From Prochlorococcus sp. AG-347-M23 (GTDB lineage: Bacteria > Cyanobacteriota > Cyanobacteriia > PCC-6307 > Cyanobiaceae): DNA of 64,000 nucleotides. The stretch is from the NCBI GenBank assembly GCA_003278855.1, contig QCCU01000004.1:37806-101805 (forward strand), read 5' to 3'. The position numbers and the translations under genes are program-made. The notes under the pieces are model-generated. The model did no database searches and was not told the origin of the DNA. It saw nothing but the letters and a program-made list of their open reading frames with translations. Below, one piece after another: positions 55,472 to 64,000 of this stretch; position 1 is the first letter of the stretch; the number at the start of each line of letters is the position of its first letter.

Positions 55472-57775
55472 GTGAAAAATATGGAGAGCATTCAATTAAG
55501 CGTTACAGGAATGAAGTGCGGAGGTTGCGTTAGTACTGTTGAAAAAATATTGAATAATTCTGATGGTATTGAAAATGTTTCTGTTAACTTGCTTACTGAA
55601 AGTGCATATTTTGAGATTACTCAGAAACATATAGAAATAGAAACAGTTCTCGACAATCTAAAAGAGAATGGTTTCCCATCAAAGATATACATAAATGATT
55701 ATTCAAAAAAAATAAATAAAGCAGAATTAGAAAAAAAAAAGAAGTGGAATAATCAATGGAGAAAACTAACTTTTGCCCTATTACTTTTATTATTTTCAGG
55801 ATTAGGTCATCTGGCAGAAGGAAGATATATAAATTTTCCAATATTAGGTAATATATTTTTTCACGCTTCATTAGCAACGTTAGCTTTATTATTTCCTGGC
55901 AGAGGAATAATTATTAATGGATTTAAATCATTTATTAAGAACCATCCCAATATGGATTCTTTAGTAGCTCTTGGAGTAATAAGCGCATATACAACAAGTC
56001 TCCTGTCCTTAATATTTCCTGCCACTGGTTTTCCTTGTTTTTTTAATGAGCCAGTTATGCTGTTAGGATTCATACTGATTGGGCGTTACTTAGAAGAAAG
56101 AGCAAGATATCAAACTGGTTCATCCATTGGAGAATTATTAGATCTTCAACCTGAAATGGCAAATATCTTCACAGAAGATAATAAAATAAAGTCAATAAGA
56201 GTAAACACTCTAAGACCTAATCAAGAGATTCAAGTTCTAGCAGGTGACAGAGTACCTGCTGACTGCATTGTTACCAAAGGTAATTCATATGTTGATGTTT
56301 CACATATTACTGGAGAATCCAAACCTGTAGAAGTCAAAGAAGGCGAAAATCTATCTAGTGGATCTTTAAATCTTAATTCAACTCTTAGACTTAAAGTACA
56401 AAAAGTTGGAGGGGATTCTTCTCTTGCAAAACTGGTAAATCTTATTGAGTCTGTAAACGCTAGAAAACCTCACATTCAAAGCATTGCTGATGAAATTGCA
56501 GGCAAATTTACTTACTTTGTACTTATTTTTGCTACTTTAATCTTCTTCTTTTGGTGGAAGGGAGCAAGAAACATATGGCCTGATTTATTAATTCACAATA
56601 ATGAATTGGTTACTCACTCAAGCCATACACTTCATAGTTCGCTTGGTAGTAATGCTGAAAACTTCCTAAGTTTAGCAATTCAATTGTCAATTGCTGTTTT
56701 AGTAATAGCTTGTCCTTGTGCATTAGGTTTAGCCACCCCAACTGTAATCACTGTCGCATCAGGTAAAGCTGCAAAAAAAGGGGTTTTATTTAAAGGCGGA
56801 GACAAAATAGAAATGGCTTCAAAAATTAATCACATTATTTTTGACAAGACCGGTACTTTAACGAAAGGAAAGCCTTTCATAGTTGATTACAAAAATAATG
56901 ATGATCCTTCATTTTTATTAAGAATAGCTGCCAGTTTAGAAAAGGAAAGCAGACATCCAATAGCAGATGCCTTAATTCAAGAGGCAAAAAAGGAAAATTT
57001 AAGTTTATTTCCAATAAAAAAAATTTTCACTCATTCAGGGCGAGGTATTTCTGGAGAACTTCAGTCAATTGATGGACTTATTAATATTGGAAATATTGAA
57101 TGGCTACTAAGCAAAGGAATAATTATTGATAGTGATGCAAAAAAAGTCATTGAAAATGAAGAAACAAAAACGAACACCATCATTGGAGTAAGTATCAAAG
57201 ATAAGTTATTAGGCTTTATTTTGCTAGGAGATTTACTCAGAGATGATGCAATTAAAACAGTTCAAAATTTGAGAGAAAACAGATTTAAAATTAACATTTT
57301 AAGTGGAGATAGGAAACAAACAGTCTTAGCTTTAGCAAAAAAAATTGGTTGTAAAGAAACAGAAGTAAAATGGGATCTTCTTCCTGAAATGAAGCTAAAG
57401 ACTATAGAAAATTTAAAAATTAATAATAAAGTGGCAATGATTGGTGATGGTATTAATGATGTTCCAGCCTTAGCATCCTCAGACTTAGGCATTGCAGTAG
57501 GATCAGGGACTCAAATAGCCAAGGCTAATGCAGATGTAGTATTAATGGGAGATCAATTAAATGGATTACCCTACGCCTTAAGTCTTGCAAAAAAAACTAT
57601 AAGAAAAATAAAGCAAAATCTGATATGGGCTTTTGGTTACAACTTACTCGCTATACCTTTAGCCGCCGGTATTTTATTCCCTAAATACGGTATTCTTCTT
57701 AGTCCCTCAATAGCAGCATTATTGATGGCTATTAGCTCTATTACAGTTGTAATTAATGCTTTATCTTTGGATTAA
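55472..57775 (+). CDS. Copper-translocating P1B-type ATPase
   Basis: HMA motif GMKCGGC, ACPCALGLATPT (CPC), DKTGTLTKG, GDGINDVPALA. Confidence 0.96.
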   Translation: MKNMESIQLSVTGMKCGGCVSTVEKILNNSDGIENVSVNLLTESAYFEITQKHIEIETVLDNLKENGFPSKIYINDYSKKINKAELEKKKKWNNQWRKLTFALLLLLFSGLGHLAEGRYINFPILGNIFFHASLATLALLFPGRGIIINGFKSFIKNHPNMDSLVALGVISAYTTSLLSLIFPATGFPCFFNEPVMLLGFILIGRYLEERARYQTGSSIGELLDLQPEMANIFTEDNKIKSIRVNTLRPNQEIQVLAGDRVPADCIVTKGNSYVDVSHITGESKPVEVKEGENLSSGSLNLNSTLRLKVQKVGGDSSLAKLVNLIESVNARKPHIQSIADEIAGKFTYFVLIFATLIFFFWWKGARNIWPDLLIHNNELVTHSSHTLHSSLGSNAENFLSLAIQLSIAVLVIACPCALGLATPTVITVASGKAAKKGVLFKGGDKIEMASKINHIIFDKTGTLTKGKPFIVDYKNNDDPSFLLRIAASLEKESRHPIADALIQEAKKENLSLFPIKKIFTHSGRGISGELQSIDGLINIGNIEWLLSKGIIIDSDAKKVIENEETKTNTIIGVSIKDKLLGFILLGDLLRDDAIKTVQNLRENRFKINILSGDRKQTVLALAKKIGCKETEVKWDLLPEMKLKTIENLKINNKVAMIGDGINDVPALASSDLGIAVGSGTQIAKANADVVLMGDQLNGLPYALSLAKKTIRKIKQNLIWAFGYNLLAIPLAAGILFPKYGILLSPSIAALLMAISSITVVINALSLD

Positions 57776-58414
57776 ATGAAAGGAAAATTTATCGTTATTG
57801 AGGGTATTGATGGATGTGGTAAAACTACCCAAATAGATGAACTATCTAAATGGCTTCCTAATAGTGGTCTAATAAAAAAAGGTTCTAAATTAATCACAAC
57901 TAGAGAGCCTGGAGGCAGTCTTTTAGGAAAAAAACTTAGAGGACTGATTCTTGATAATAATGAAAATATCAAGCCTTCATCTCTTACAGAATTATTGCTT
58001 TATGCAGCAGATAGAGCTGAACACGTTTCCAAGATTATTTCACCTGCTTTAAATAATAATGATTGGGTAATAAGTGATAGATTTTCCGATTCCACACTGG
58101 CTTATCAGGGTTATGGAAGAAATATAAATTTAGAAATAATTAAAAATATTGAATCTATTGTGTGTCAAGGATTATCTCCTGATATCACTTTCTTCTTAGA
58201 AATTTCTCCAGAAGAGAGCATATTCCGAAGAAAAAATGAAATTCCAGACAGAATAGAATCAGAAGGTATTAGATTTTTAGAAAAAGTAAATGAAGGCTTC
58301 AAACTAATTGCCAAGCAAAAAAACTGGAAAGTAATATCTGCTTCACAAAATATTAAAACTATTTCTAATCAAATCAAAGAGACTTTGCTAAATAATTTTT
58401 CTAATAACAAATGA
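57776..58414 (+). CDS. tmk: Thymidylate kinase
   Basis: [39 protein letters not shown]. Confidence 0.97.
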   Translation: MKGKFIVIEGIDGCGKTTQIDELSKWLPNSGLIKKGSKLITTREPGGSLLGKKLRGLILDNNENIKPSSLTELLLYAADRAEHVSKIISPALNNNDWVISDRFSDSTLAYQGYGRNINLEIIKNIESIVCQGLSPDITFFLEISPEESIFRRKNEIPDRIESEGIRFLEKVNEGFKLIAKQKNWKVISASQNIKTISNQIKETLLNNFSNNK

Positions 58415-59373
58415 TTGAAGTTAAAAAAAATAATTTTTTCTTGAATGAAGAAGTCAATACCTTTCTTAAGAACATAATTAAAAACAAATCATTATCTAAT
58501 GGTTATATATTTTATGGTGCTGAAGGAGTAGGTAAAAAACAAACCGCTCTTCAATTTATAAAAGAAATTTTCAAACAGTCTGCACCAAGCGAAAATGTTG
58601 AAGAGAGAATTGCAAATAATAACCATCCTGATTTTTTAATTATTGAACCTGATTCTCTTTTGGCAACAAAAAGTTCAGGAAGTTTCGATCTTGAAAAAAC
58701 AATAAAAAATGGATCTGAGATTATTAAAATTGCTCAAATACGTAACATCAAAACTTTTCTAAGTCAAAAATCAATAAACTCAGAAAAAAAAGTTGTTTTG
58801 ATTATTGATGCACACCTCTTAAACGAAGCAGCCTCAAATTGCCTTTTAAAAACCTTAGAAGAACCTAGTAACGGCATTTTTATTTTATTAACATCTAAAT
58901 TAAACCTTCTCTTAGATACAATCACCTCAAGATGTCAAATCGTCAGATTTCGATCTTTTTCTTGTAAACAAATAGAATCAATTTTAAAAGAATATTTAGA
59001 TACTTCTAAATTAAATATAAATACAAAATTAGAATTTGAAGATTTAATAAACTCTGCAAATGGATCTCCAAATCAATTATTGAGTAATATTGAAATCTGG
59101 AATGATTTTTCAGATGAGATTATAAGTAAATTGGATTCTCCAATTAAAAATAGTCTGGAAATATTAGAAATATCTAAATCAATATCTGAGAAATTAGAAA
59201 TTTTTCAACAGATTTATTTAGTAAACTTAATTCAAACAATTTGGTGGAGAAAAACAAAAAAAATTGATTTAGTTAAAAAACTTGAAAATTTAAAATACCT
59301 TTTAAGAAAAAATATTCAACCAAGGTTGGCATGGGAAATAGCTTTTTTAAAAATCTCAATGGAAGATTTATGA
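58411..59373 (+). CDS. holB: DNA polymerase III delta-prime subunit
   Basis: [43 protein letters not shown]. Overlaps tmk. Confidence 0.9.
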   Translation: MIEVKKNNFFLNEEVNTFLKNIIKNKSLSNGYIFYGAEGVGKKQTALQFIKEIFKQSAPSENVEERIANNNHPDFLIIEPDSLLATKSSGSFDLEKTIKNGSEIIKIAQIRNIKTFLSQKSINSEKKVVLIIDAHLLNEAASNCLLKTLEEPSNGIFILLTSKLNLLLDTITSRCQIVRFRSFSCKQIESILKEYLDTSKLNINTKLEFEDLINSANGSPNQLLSNIEIWNDFSDEIISKLDSPIKNSLEILEISKSISEKLEIFQQIYLVNLIQTIWWRKTKKIDLVKKLENLKYLLRKNIQPRLAWEIAFLKISMEDL

Positions 59374-59375
59374 GA

Positions 59376-60158
59376 TTAATCTACTGCTGAATTTATCAAG
59401 TCAGGATTTCTTGCTCGAATGAATTCTTGCTTAGCAGTTTCCACTTGAGAACCAACAGGTAACTCAAGACAATATCCAGCACCATATACAGTTTTTATAT
59501 AAATAGGTTTACGTGGATCAGGTTCTAGTTTAGTTCGTAAGTGTCTAATATGGACTCTTATTGTCTCAATATCATCATCAGGTTCATATCCCCATACTTC
59601 TTTAAGGATTAATGCTGGCGATACAGTTTGACCATGTCTTTGCAAAAGACAATGAAGAAGTTCAAATTCAAGATGAGTTAACCTAACAGGAGATTCAAAC
59701 CAAATAGCTTCAAATCTTTCCGGAACAAGAGTCAAAGGGCCATAATTTAATATTTCTTGCTGGTTACTAGAATTTAATTGAGCTCTGTTAGTTCTTCTTA
59801 ATAAGGCTTTTATACGTACATATAATTCTTCTAAATCAAATGGTTTAGTAATGTAATCATCAGCTCCAGAATTAAACCCGGTAACTTTGTCTTTCAGGCC
59901 GCCTAAGGCAGTTATCATCAAAATTGGTATATTTGATGTCCTTTCATCTCTTCTTAGTCGCTGGCATAAAGTTAAACCATCGACACTAGGTAGCATTAAA
60001 TCCAAAAGTATTAAATCTGGTGAATATTGAAGGGCTAATGCTTGTCCTTTAATTCCATCTTCAGCTTTTTGGACATCAAAACCAGAATGTTCTAAATGCC
60101 TAGCCACCAAATCACGCATATCACGATCGTCTTCAATTAAAAGGATTGAAATTTTCAT
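59376..60158 (-). CDS. rpaA: OmpR-type response regulator RpaA
   Basis: [68 protein letters not shown], matching RpaA as I recall it. Confidence 0.9.
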   Translation of the reverse strand: MKISILLIEDDRDMRDLVARHLEHSGFDVQKAEDGIKGQALALQYSPDLILLDLMLPSVDGLTLCQRLRRDERTSNIPILMITALGGLKDKVTGFNSGADDYITKPFDLEELYVRIKALLRRTNRAQLNSSNQQEILNYGPLTLVPERFEAIWFESPVRLTHLEFELLHCLLQRHGQTVSPALILKEVWGYEPDDDIETIRVHIRHLRTKLEPDPRKPIYIKTVYGAGYCLELPVGSQVETAKQEFIRARNPDLINSAVD

Positions 60159-60561
60159 ATTTATAAACTATTAAATTAAAATTAAGTTTTGGTATAACGA
60201 TTCTCTCAAGAATTTGTAAAGATTGCTGAATTACTGTAAACAATTTTATCAATTAGATTTATGAAATAACTTAGTGATAGCAATGGATTATGTAAAAATT
60301 GCAATTTTTAATAAAGTTGAAATTTTAGAATTTCTTTCGATTCTATTTACTTTTTCTTAATAATCAAAGGATTATTAGAAACAAATAATGTTTCCAATAG
60401 AAGGAATATCCAGTTCAGATTGCCATTATTAAGGTTAGAAAAATTGAGTTAAATGGATATTTTCAGTTTTTAAATACGAATTAACTAAATTTAAAATTTT
60501 TAATTTCTCCAGAATGTTTAAACTAATAATTTTGTCTATATTAAAAAAAATTTAAGTATCT

Positions 60562-60921
60562 ATGAAAAAGAATTCTATTAACTATTTTGATTTATCAAAA
60601 AAACAACTAGAAACTCTTAAAGAACTTTACATTCAAAAAAAAGTTGAATCGATGAGTCATCAAGAACTTAAACAATATGTATTAGAAATTATTTCTCATC
60701 AGATAAACGATACTATTGGCAAAGAAGAGGAAATGGAAGCATGGAGTGAAATGTCAGATTTTTTTGGAGAACAATTTGAAATAAATATCTTAGAGATACA
60801 ATCAAAATATGTTGACGATAAAAATGTAATTGAAACAGAAATAGATTCTCAGAAGCAAAGAATAGAATTACTTGAAAGGAATAGTTTGGATCAAGAGAAA
60901 AAGGATATGTGGGATGACTAG
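60562..60921 (+). CDS. Hypothetical protein (119 aa, acidic, coiled-coil-like C-terminus)
   Basis: Uninterrupted ORF with ATG start and a plausible regulatory gap upstream: MKKNSINYFDLSKKQLETLKELYIQKKVESMSHQELKQYVLEII... Confidence 0.7.
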   Translation: MKKNSINYFDLSKKQLETLKELYIQKKVESMSHQELKQYVLEIISHQINDTIGKEEEMEAWSEMSDFFGEQFEINILEIQSKYVDDKNVIETEIDSQKQRIELLERNSLDQEKKDMWDD

Positions 60922-61190
60922 AATTTCCTGAATGGTGTAGTAATTCACAGGATAAAAAGAATATATGTAAATTTTAAAAAATGAAACTCCATTAAAGAGA
61001 TTAATTATGTGGAGAATTAGTAAATGTTCTAATTACTGTTCTAAAAACCATATTCCCAATAAAGCGTCATATATAATTTTGCATTCTAAGCTTATTATTC
61101 CTAATGTTCTATATACTGTTATTAATACTATATCAAATATACTGAATTATATCTTCGGCTAACCAATATTTGAAAAAAGAACAAAGAAAT

Positions 61191-61218
61191 AAAAAAGTCA
61201 CCTTTTTAGGGTGACTTT
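61191..61218 (-). terminator. Rho-independent terminator of the minus-strand transcript
   Basis: Minus strand AAAGTCACC-CTAAAAA-GGTGACTTT followed by TTT. Perfect 9-bp stem (61194-61202 with 61210-61218). Confidence 0.75.
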
Positions 61219-61290
61219 AGATTACTTTTTGAAATTATAAACTCCCGGGGCGGTAGTCAGGGTGCTGTTTCCTGAAGGTGTATGACTGAA
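61191..61290 (-). ncRNA. Candidate small RNA, possibly Yfr2-family-like (5' end not determined)
   Basis: The minus strand reads ...ACACCTTCAGGAAACAGCACCCTGACTACCGCCCCGGGAGTTTATAATTTC... and ends in a 9-bp GC-containing hairpin plus T-run. TCAGG/CCTGA stem with AAACAGCAC loop. Locally GC-rich within an AT-rich non-coding gap. Confidence 0.5.
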
Positions 61291-61323
61291 TATGACATAA
61301 GAAATTTGCGATTTTAATATATT

Positions 61324-61344
61324 TCCCCACCATATCCCCACCAT
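61324..61344. repeat. Two tandem copies of TCCCCACCAT separated by 1 nt (possible integrase arm-type sites)
   Basis: TCCCCACCAT at 61324-61333 and 61335-61344. The second copy overlaps the ATG of the excisionase-like gene. Confidence 0.6.
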
Positions 61345-61535
61345 GACTAACTCAGAAAATCGTCCTTTTTTAACTATTAAAGAGGCATCAAACTTACTTG
61401 GAATATCGGTTTCAACAATTAATCGATTAGTATAAAAAAGGAGACTTTCCTTCCAAAATAAAATTATCCCAAGGAAGAAAAGTTTTTATGAAATATCAAA
61501 TAAATGAGTGGATAGAAAGCAAAAAATTTAGATAA
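61343..61535 (+). pseudogene. AlpA/excisionase-like HTH gene interrupted by a +1 shift at GTA-TAA
   Basis: Frame 1 from ATG 61343: MTNSENRPFLTIKEASNLLGISVSTINRLV then TAA (61433). Omitting T61433 continues as KKGDFPSKIKLSQGRKVFMKYQINEWIESKKFR*, completing a MerR/AlpA-type HTH. Confidence 0.7.
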
Positions 61536-61538
61536 GAA

Positions 61539-64000
61539 TTAGATAATATCGCTAATAATTTCACTGTGTCCTTCTCCAGTTAAATAACTGCTCATTTGAA
61601 CTTGATTTTGATAATTTGCATATCTGATATTTCCATCTGCATGCATTAGAGATCTCAAATAAACATCGCCATCATTAGTTTTCCAGTAAACCTCATGAAT
61701 TCCATCACCGTCATAATCTCCCGAATGTTTGGCAGTGAGATTATCATTTTCTAAGTCATTTTGAAAACGCACCTGACTATTAAGTGCTAAACGATCCTCG
61801 TTATTATCGTCAAAATCTCCATCGCCATTCAAATCTACATAGCGATCAGATCCTGTAGCACCATATGCTGCAGGTGCTGGCGTCACTCCATCAGATAAAA
61901 ACCCACCATATTTCTCTCCTTCTGCAATTAAAGGATCTTCGTAAATTCCAACAACTCTGGTACCTCCTCCATTTCCATGATCTCCATAATCAACCTGACC
62001 AGTAAGTGAATCTACTTTTGCTGTAACCCAACGCCGAGAAACATTATTTGTAAATATTCCTTCAAAAACTCCATCGCCATTTACATCAAGAAGACCATGA
62101 TATTTATATGAAGATGCAGTTTTTTCTAAATTATCTCCAGCATGCAAGTTTCCACCATAATCTTTTATCGAGTTCAAAGTAGTTTTCTTACCAACGTCAT
62201 ATGCTTTAACTGTGACTGGTGCAGAACCTGATATTGATGAAAACCCTTTTGAGTGAGGAGTATAACTTTCGTTTATATCTGCAACTTTTGTTCCAGTATC
62301 AAGTAAATCATTAACACTTAATGTGATTGCTTCTTCATAAGATAAACCACCACTATCTGTAGTTTTTAGACGGACAGAATAACTTGATTTTGTCTCATAA
62401 TCTGGAGAAGAACTTATCTTTAAGTTACTTCCTTCAATAGTAAAAGAACCATTATCGGTATCTCCTGTTCCGCTTACCAACGTATAAGTATGACTATCAG
62501 ATGAATCCTCATCTGTAGTCGATAATGTTGCAACTGCACTTCCTGCATATATATTTTCATTAAAACTTCCTGATGATAAAGATATGTCTGTTGCTACTTC
62601 ATTAACGTCATTGACATTAAAGGTAACTGCTTTTTCATAAGACAATCCTCCACTATCTGTTGTTTTTAAACGGACAGCATAAGAAGACTGAGTTTCATAA
62701 TCTGGTGCAGCATTAATCTTTAAATTGCTTCCTTCAATCGTAAAAGAACTATTATCTGTATCTCCCCTTCCGCCTACCAATGTATAAGTATGACTATCAA
62801 AAGCATCAACATCAATAGTCGATAATATTGCAACTGTACTTCCTGCATCTATATTTTCATTAAAACTTCCTGATGATAATGATATGTCTATTGGCGTTAC
62901 ATCAATATCTATTGGCGTTTCATCAATTAAATCATTAACACTTAATGTGAATGCTTCTTCATAAGATAATCCACCAAGATCTGTTGTTTTTAAACGGACA
63001 GCATAAGAAGACTGAGTTTCGTAATCTGGTGCAGCATTAATCTTTAAATTGCTTCCTTCAATCGTAAAAGAACTATTATCTGTATCTCCTATTCCACTTA
63101 CTAACGTATAAGTATGACTATCTGAAGCATCCTCATCTGTAGTTGATAATGTTGCAACTACTGATCCAGAAATTATATTTTCGTTGAAACTTGTTGCTGA
63201 TAGAGATATATCTGTTGCTTCTTCGTTAACATCATTAACACTTAATATAATTGCCTCTTCATAAGAAAAACCACCACTATCTACTATTTTTAGACGGACA
63301 GAATAACTTGATTTGGTTTCATAGTCTTGTGCAGCATTAATCTTTAAATTACTTCCCTCAATCGTAAAAGAACTATTATCTGTATCACCGTTTCCACTTA
63401 CTAATGTATAAGTATGACTATCTCCCGAATCAGTATCTGTAGTTGATAATGTTGCAACTGTACTTCCTGCATCTATATTTTCATTGAAACTTGTTACCGA
63501 TAGAGATATATCTGTTGGCGTTACATCAATTAAATCATTAACACTTAATATCATTACTTCTTCATAAGACAATTCTCCACTATCTGTTGTTTTTAAACGG
63601 ACAGAATAACTCGAGTTGGTCTCATAATCAGGAGAAGCATTGATCTTTACATTACTCCCCTCAATCGTAAAAGAACTATTATCTGTATCACCGGTTCCAC
63701 TTACTAATGTATAAGTATGACTATCTCCCGAATCAGCATCTGTAGTTGATAATGTTGCAACTGTACTTCCTGCATCTATATTTTCATTGAAAATAGAACT
63801 TGATAAAGAAATATCTGTAGGTGATTCATCTATTAAATCTACAACAGAAAAACTTAGTGTTTCCTCATATGATGCACCACCACTATCATTTGTTCTTATC
63901 CGGACAGAATAACTTGATTTTGTCTCATAATCTGGAGAAGAATTTATCTTTAAATTGCTTCCATCAATCGTAAAAGAACCATTATCTGTATCTCCTGTTC
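61539..64000 (-). CDS. Large tandem-repeat cadherin-like, Ca2+-binding surface/secreted protein (5' end beyond window)
   Basis: I read the frame codon by codon from 63572 to 64000 with no stop, so the listed TTG start is artificial. Repeats FNENIDAGSTVATLSTTD..DSHTYTLVSG.GDTDNSSFTIEGSNLKINA..DYET.SSYSVRLKTTDSGGLSYEEA. The C-terminus has EF-hand-like loops DVNGDGVFEG, DLNGDGDFDDNNED, DYDGDGIHEV. Confidence 0.88.
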   Translation of the reverse strand, partial: TGDTDNGSFTIDGSNLKINSSPDYETKSSYSVRIRTNDSGGASYEETLSFSVVDLIDESPTDISLSSSIFNENIDAGSTVATLSTTDADSGDSHTYTLVSGTGDTDNSSFTIEGSNVKINASPDYETNSSYSVRLKTTDSGELSYEEVMILSVNDLIDVTPTDISLSVTSFNENIDAGSTVATLSTTDTDSGDSHTYTLVSGNGDTDNSSFTIEGSNLKINAAQDYETKSSYSVRLKIVDSGGFSYEEAIILSVNDVNEEATDISLSATSFNENIISGSVVATLSTTDEDASDSHTYTLVSGIGDTDNSSFTIEGSNLKINAAPDYETQSSYAVRLKTTDLGGLSYEEAFTLSVNDLIDETPIDIDVTPIDISLSSGSFNENIDAGSTVAILSTIDVDAFDSHTYTLVGGRGDTDNSSFTIEGSNLKINAAPDYETQSSYAVRLKTTDSGGLSYEKAVTFNVNDVNEVATDISLSSGSFNENIYAGSAVATLSTTDEDSSDSHTYTLVSGTGDTDNGSFTIEGSNLKISSSPDYETKSSYSVRLKTTDSGGLSYEEAITLSVNDLLDTGTKVADINESYTPHSKGFSSISGSAPVTVKAYDVGKKTTLNSIKDYGGNLHAGDNLEKTASSYKYHGLLDVNGDGVFEGIFTNNVSRRWVTAKVDSLTGQVDYGDHGNGGGTRVVGIYEDPLIAEGEKYGGFLSDGVTPAPAAYGATGSDRYVDLNGDGDFDDNNEDRLALNSQVRFQNDLENDNLTAKHSGDYDGDGIHEVYWKTNDGDVYLRSLMHADGNIRYANYQNQVQMSSYLTGEGHSEIISDII
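62290..64000 (-). repeat. Tandem ~100-aa (300-324 bp) cadherin-like repeats, five full plus one partial
   Basis: The ATATTTTC(A/G)TT element recurs at about 62551, 62851, 63175, 63475 and 63778, spacing 300, 324, 300 and 303 bp. Confidence 0.9.

Noticed and set aside
61007-61162. 52-codon ORF (MWRISKCSNYCSKNHIPNK...) in the island-proximal gap
   Set aside because: Short, low-complexity, no motif or clear ribosome-binding site. Consistent with chance.

Overview
This window is AT-rich, with densely packed short-spaced genes, and looks like a high-light Prochlorococcus chromosome. That placement is inferred from gene content and codon composition, not from a database search. About 60 kb is conserved housekeeping and photosynthetic core. 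It includes spoT, mnmE, nadC, argS, a phylloquinone (men) cluster, many NDH-1 genes (ndhH, ndhA-I-G-E, ndhD, ndhF, ndhM), carotenoid genes (pds, crtB and a Z-ISO-like gene), a plsX-fabH-fabD-plsC block, rpaA and rpaB, radA, a copper P-type ATPase, tmk and holB. prfB carries the known autoregulatory +1 frameshift site (CTT TGA C), so the tracked ORF has the wrong N-terminus. The accessory part is the last ~3.5 kb (about 60.9-64.0 kb). It holds (i) a candidate minus-strand small RNA with an intrinsic terminator and a CAGGAAACA hairpin resembling my recollection of the Yfr2 family, (ii) tandem TCCCCACCAT repeats like integrase arm sites, (iii) an AlpA/excisionase-like HTH gene broken, or recoded, by a +1 shift at GTA-TAA, and (iv) a large tandem-repeat cadherin-like, Ca-binding surface protein running off the window edge. 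I think this junction, possibly the scar of an integrative element, is the most interesting part of the window. No tRNA, rRNA, CRISPR array or intact transposase was seen.
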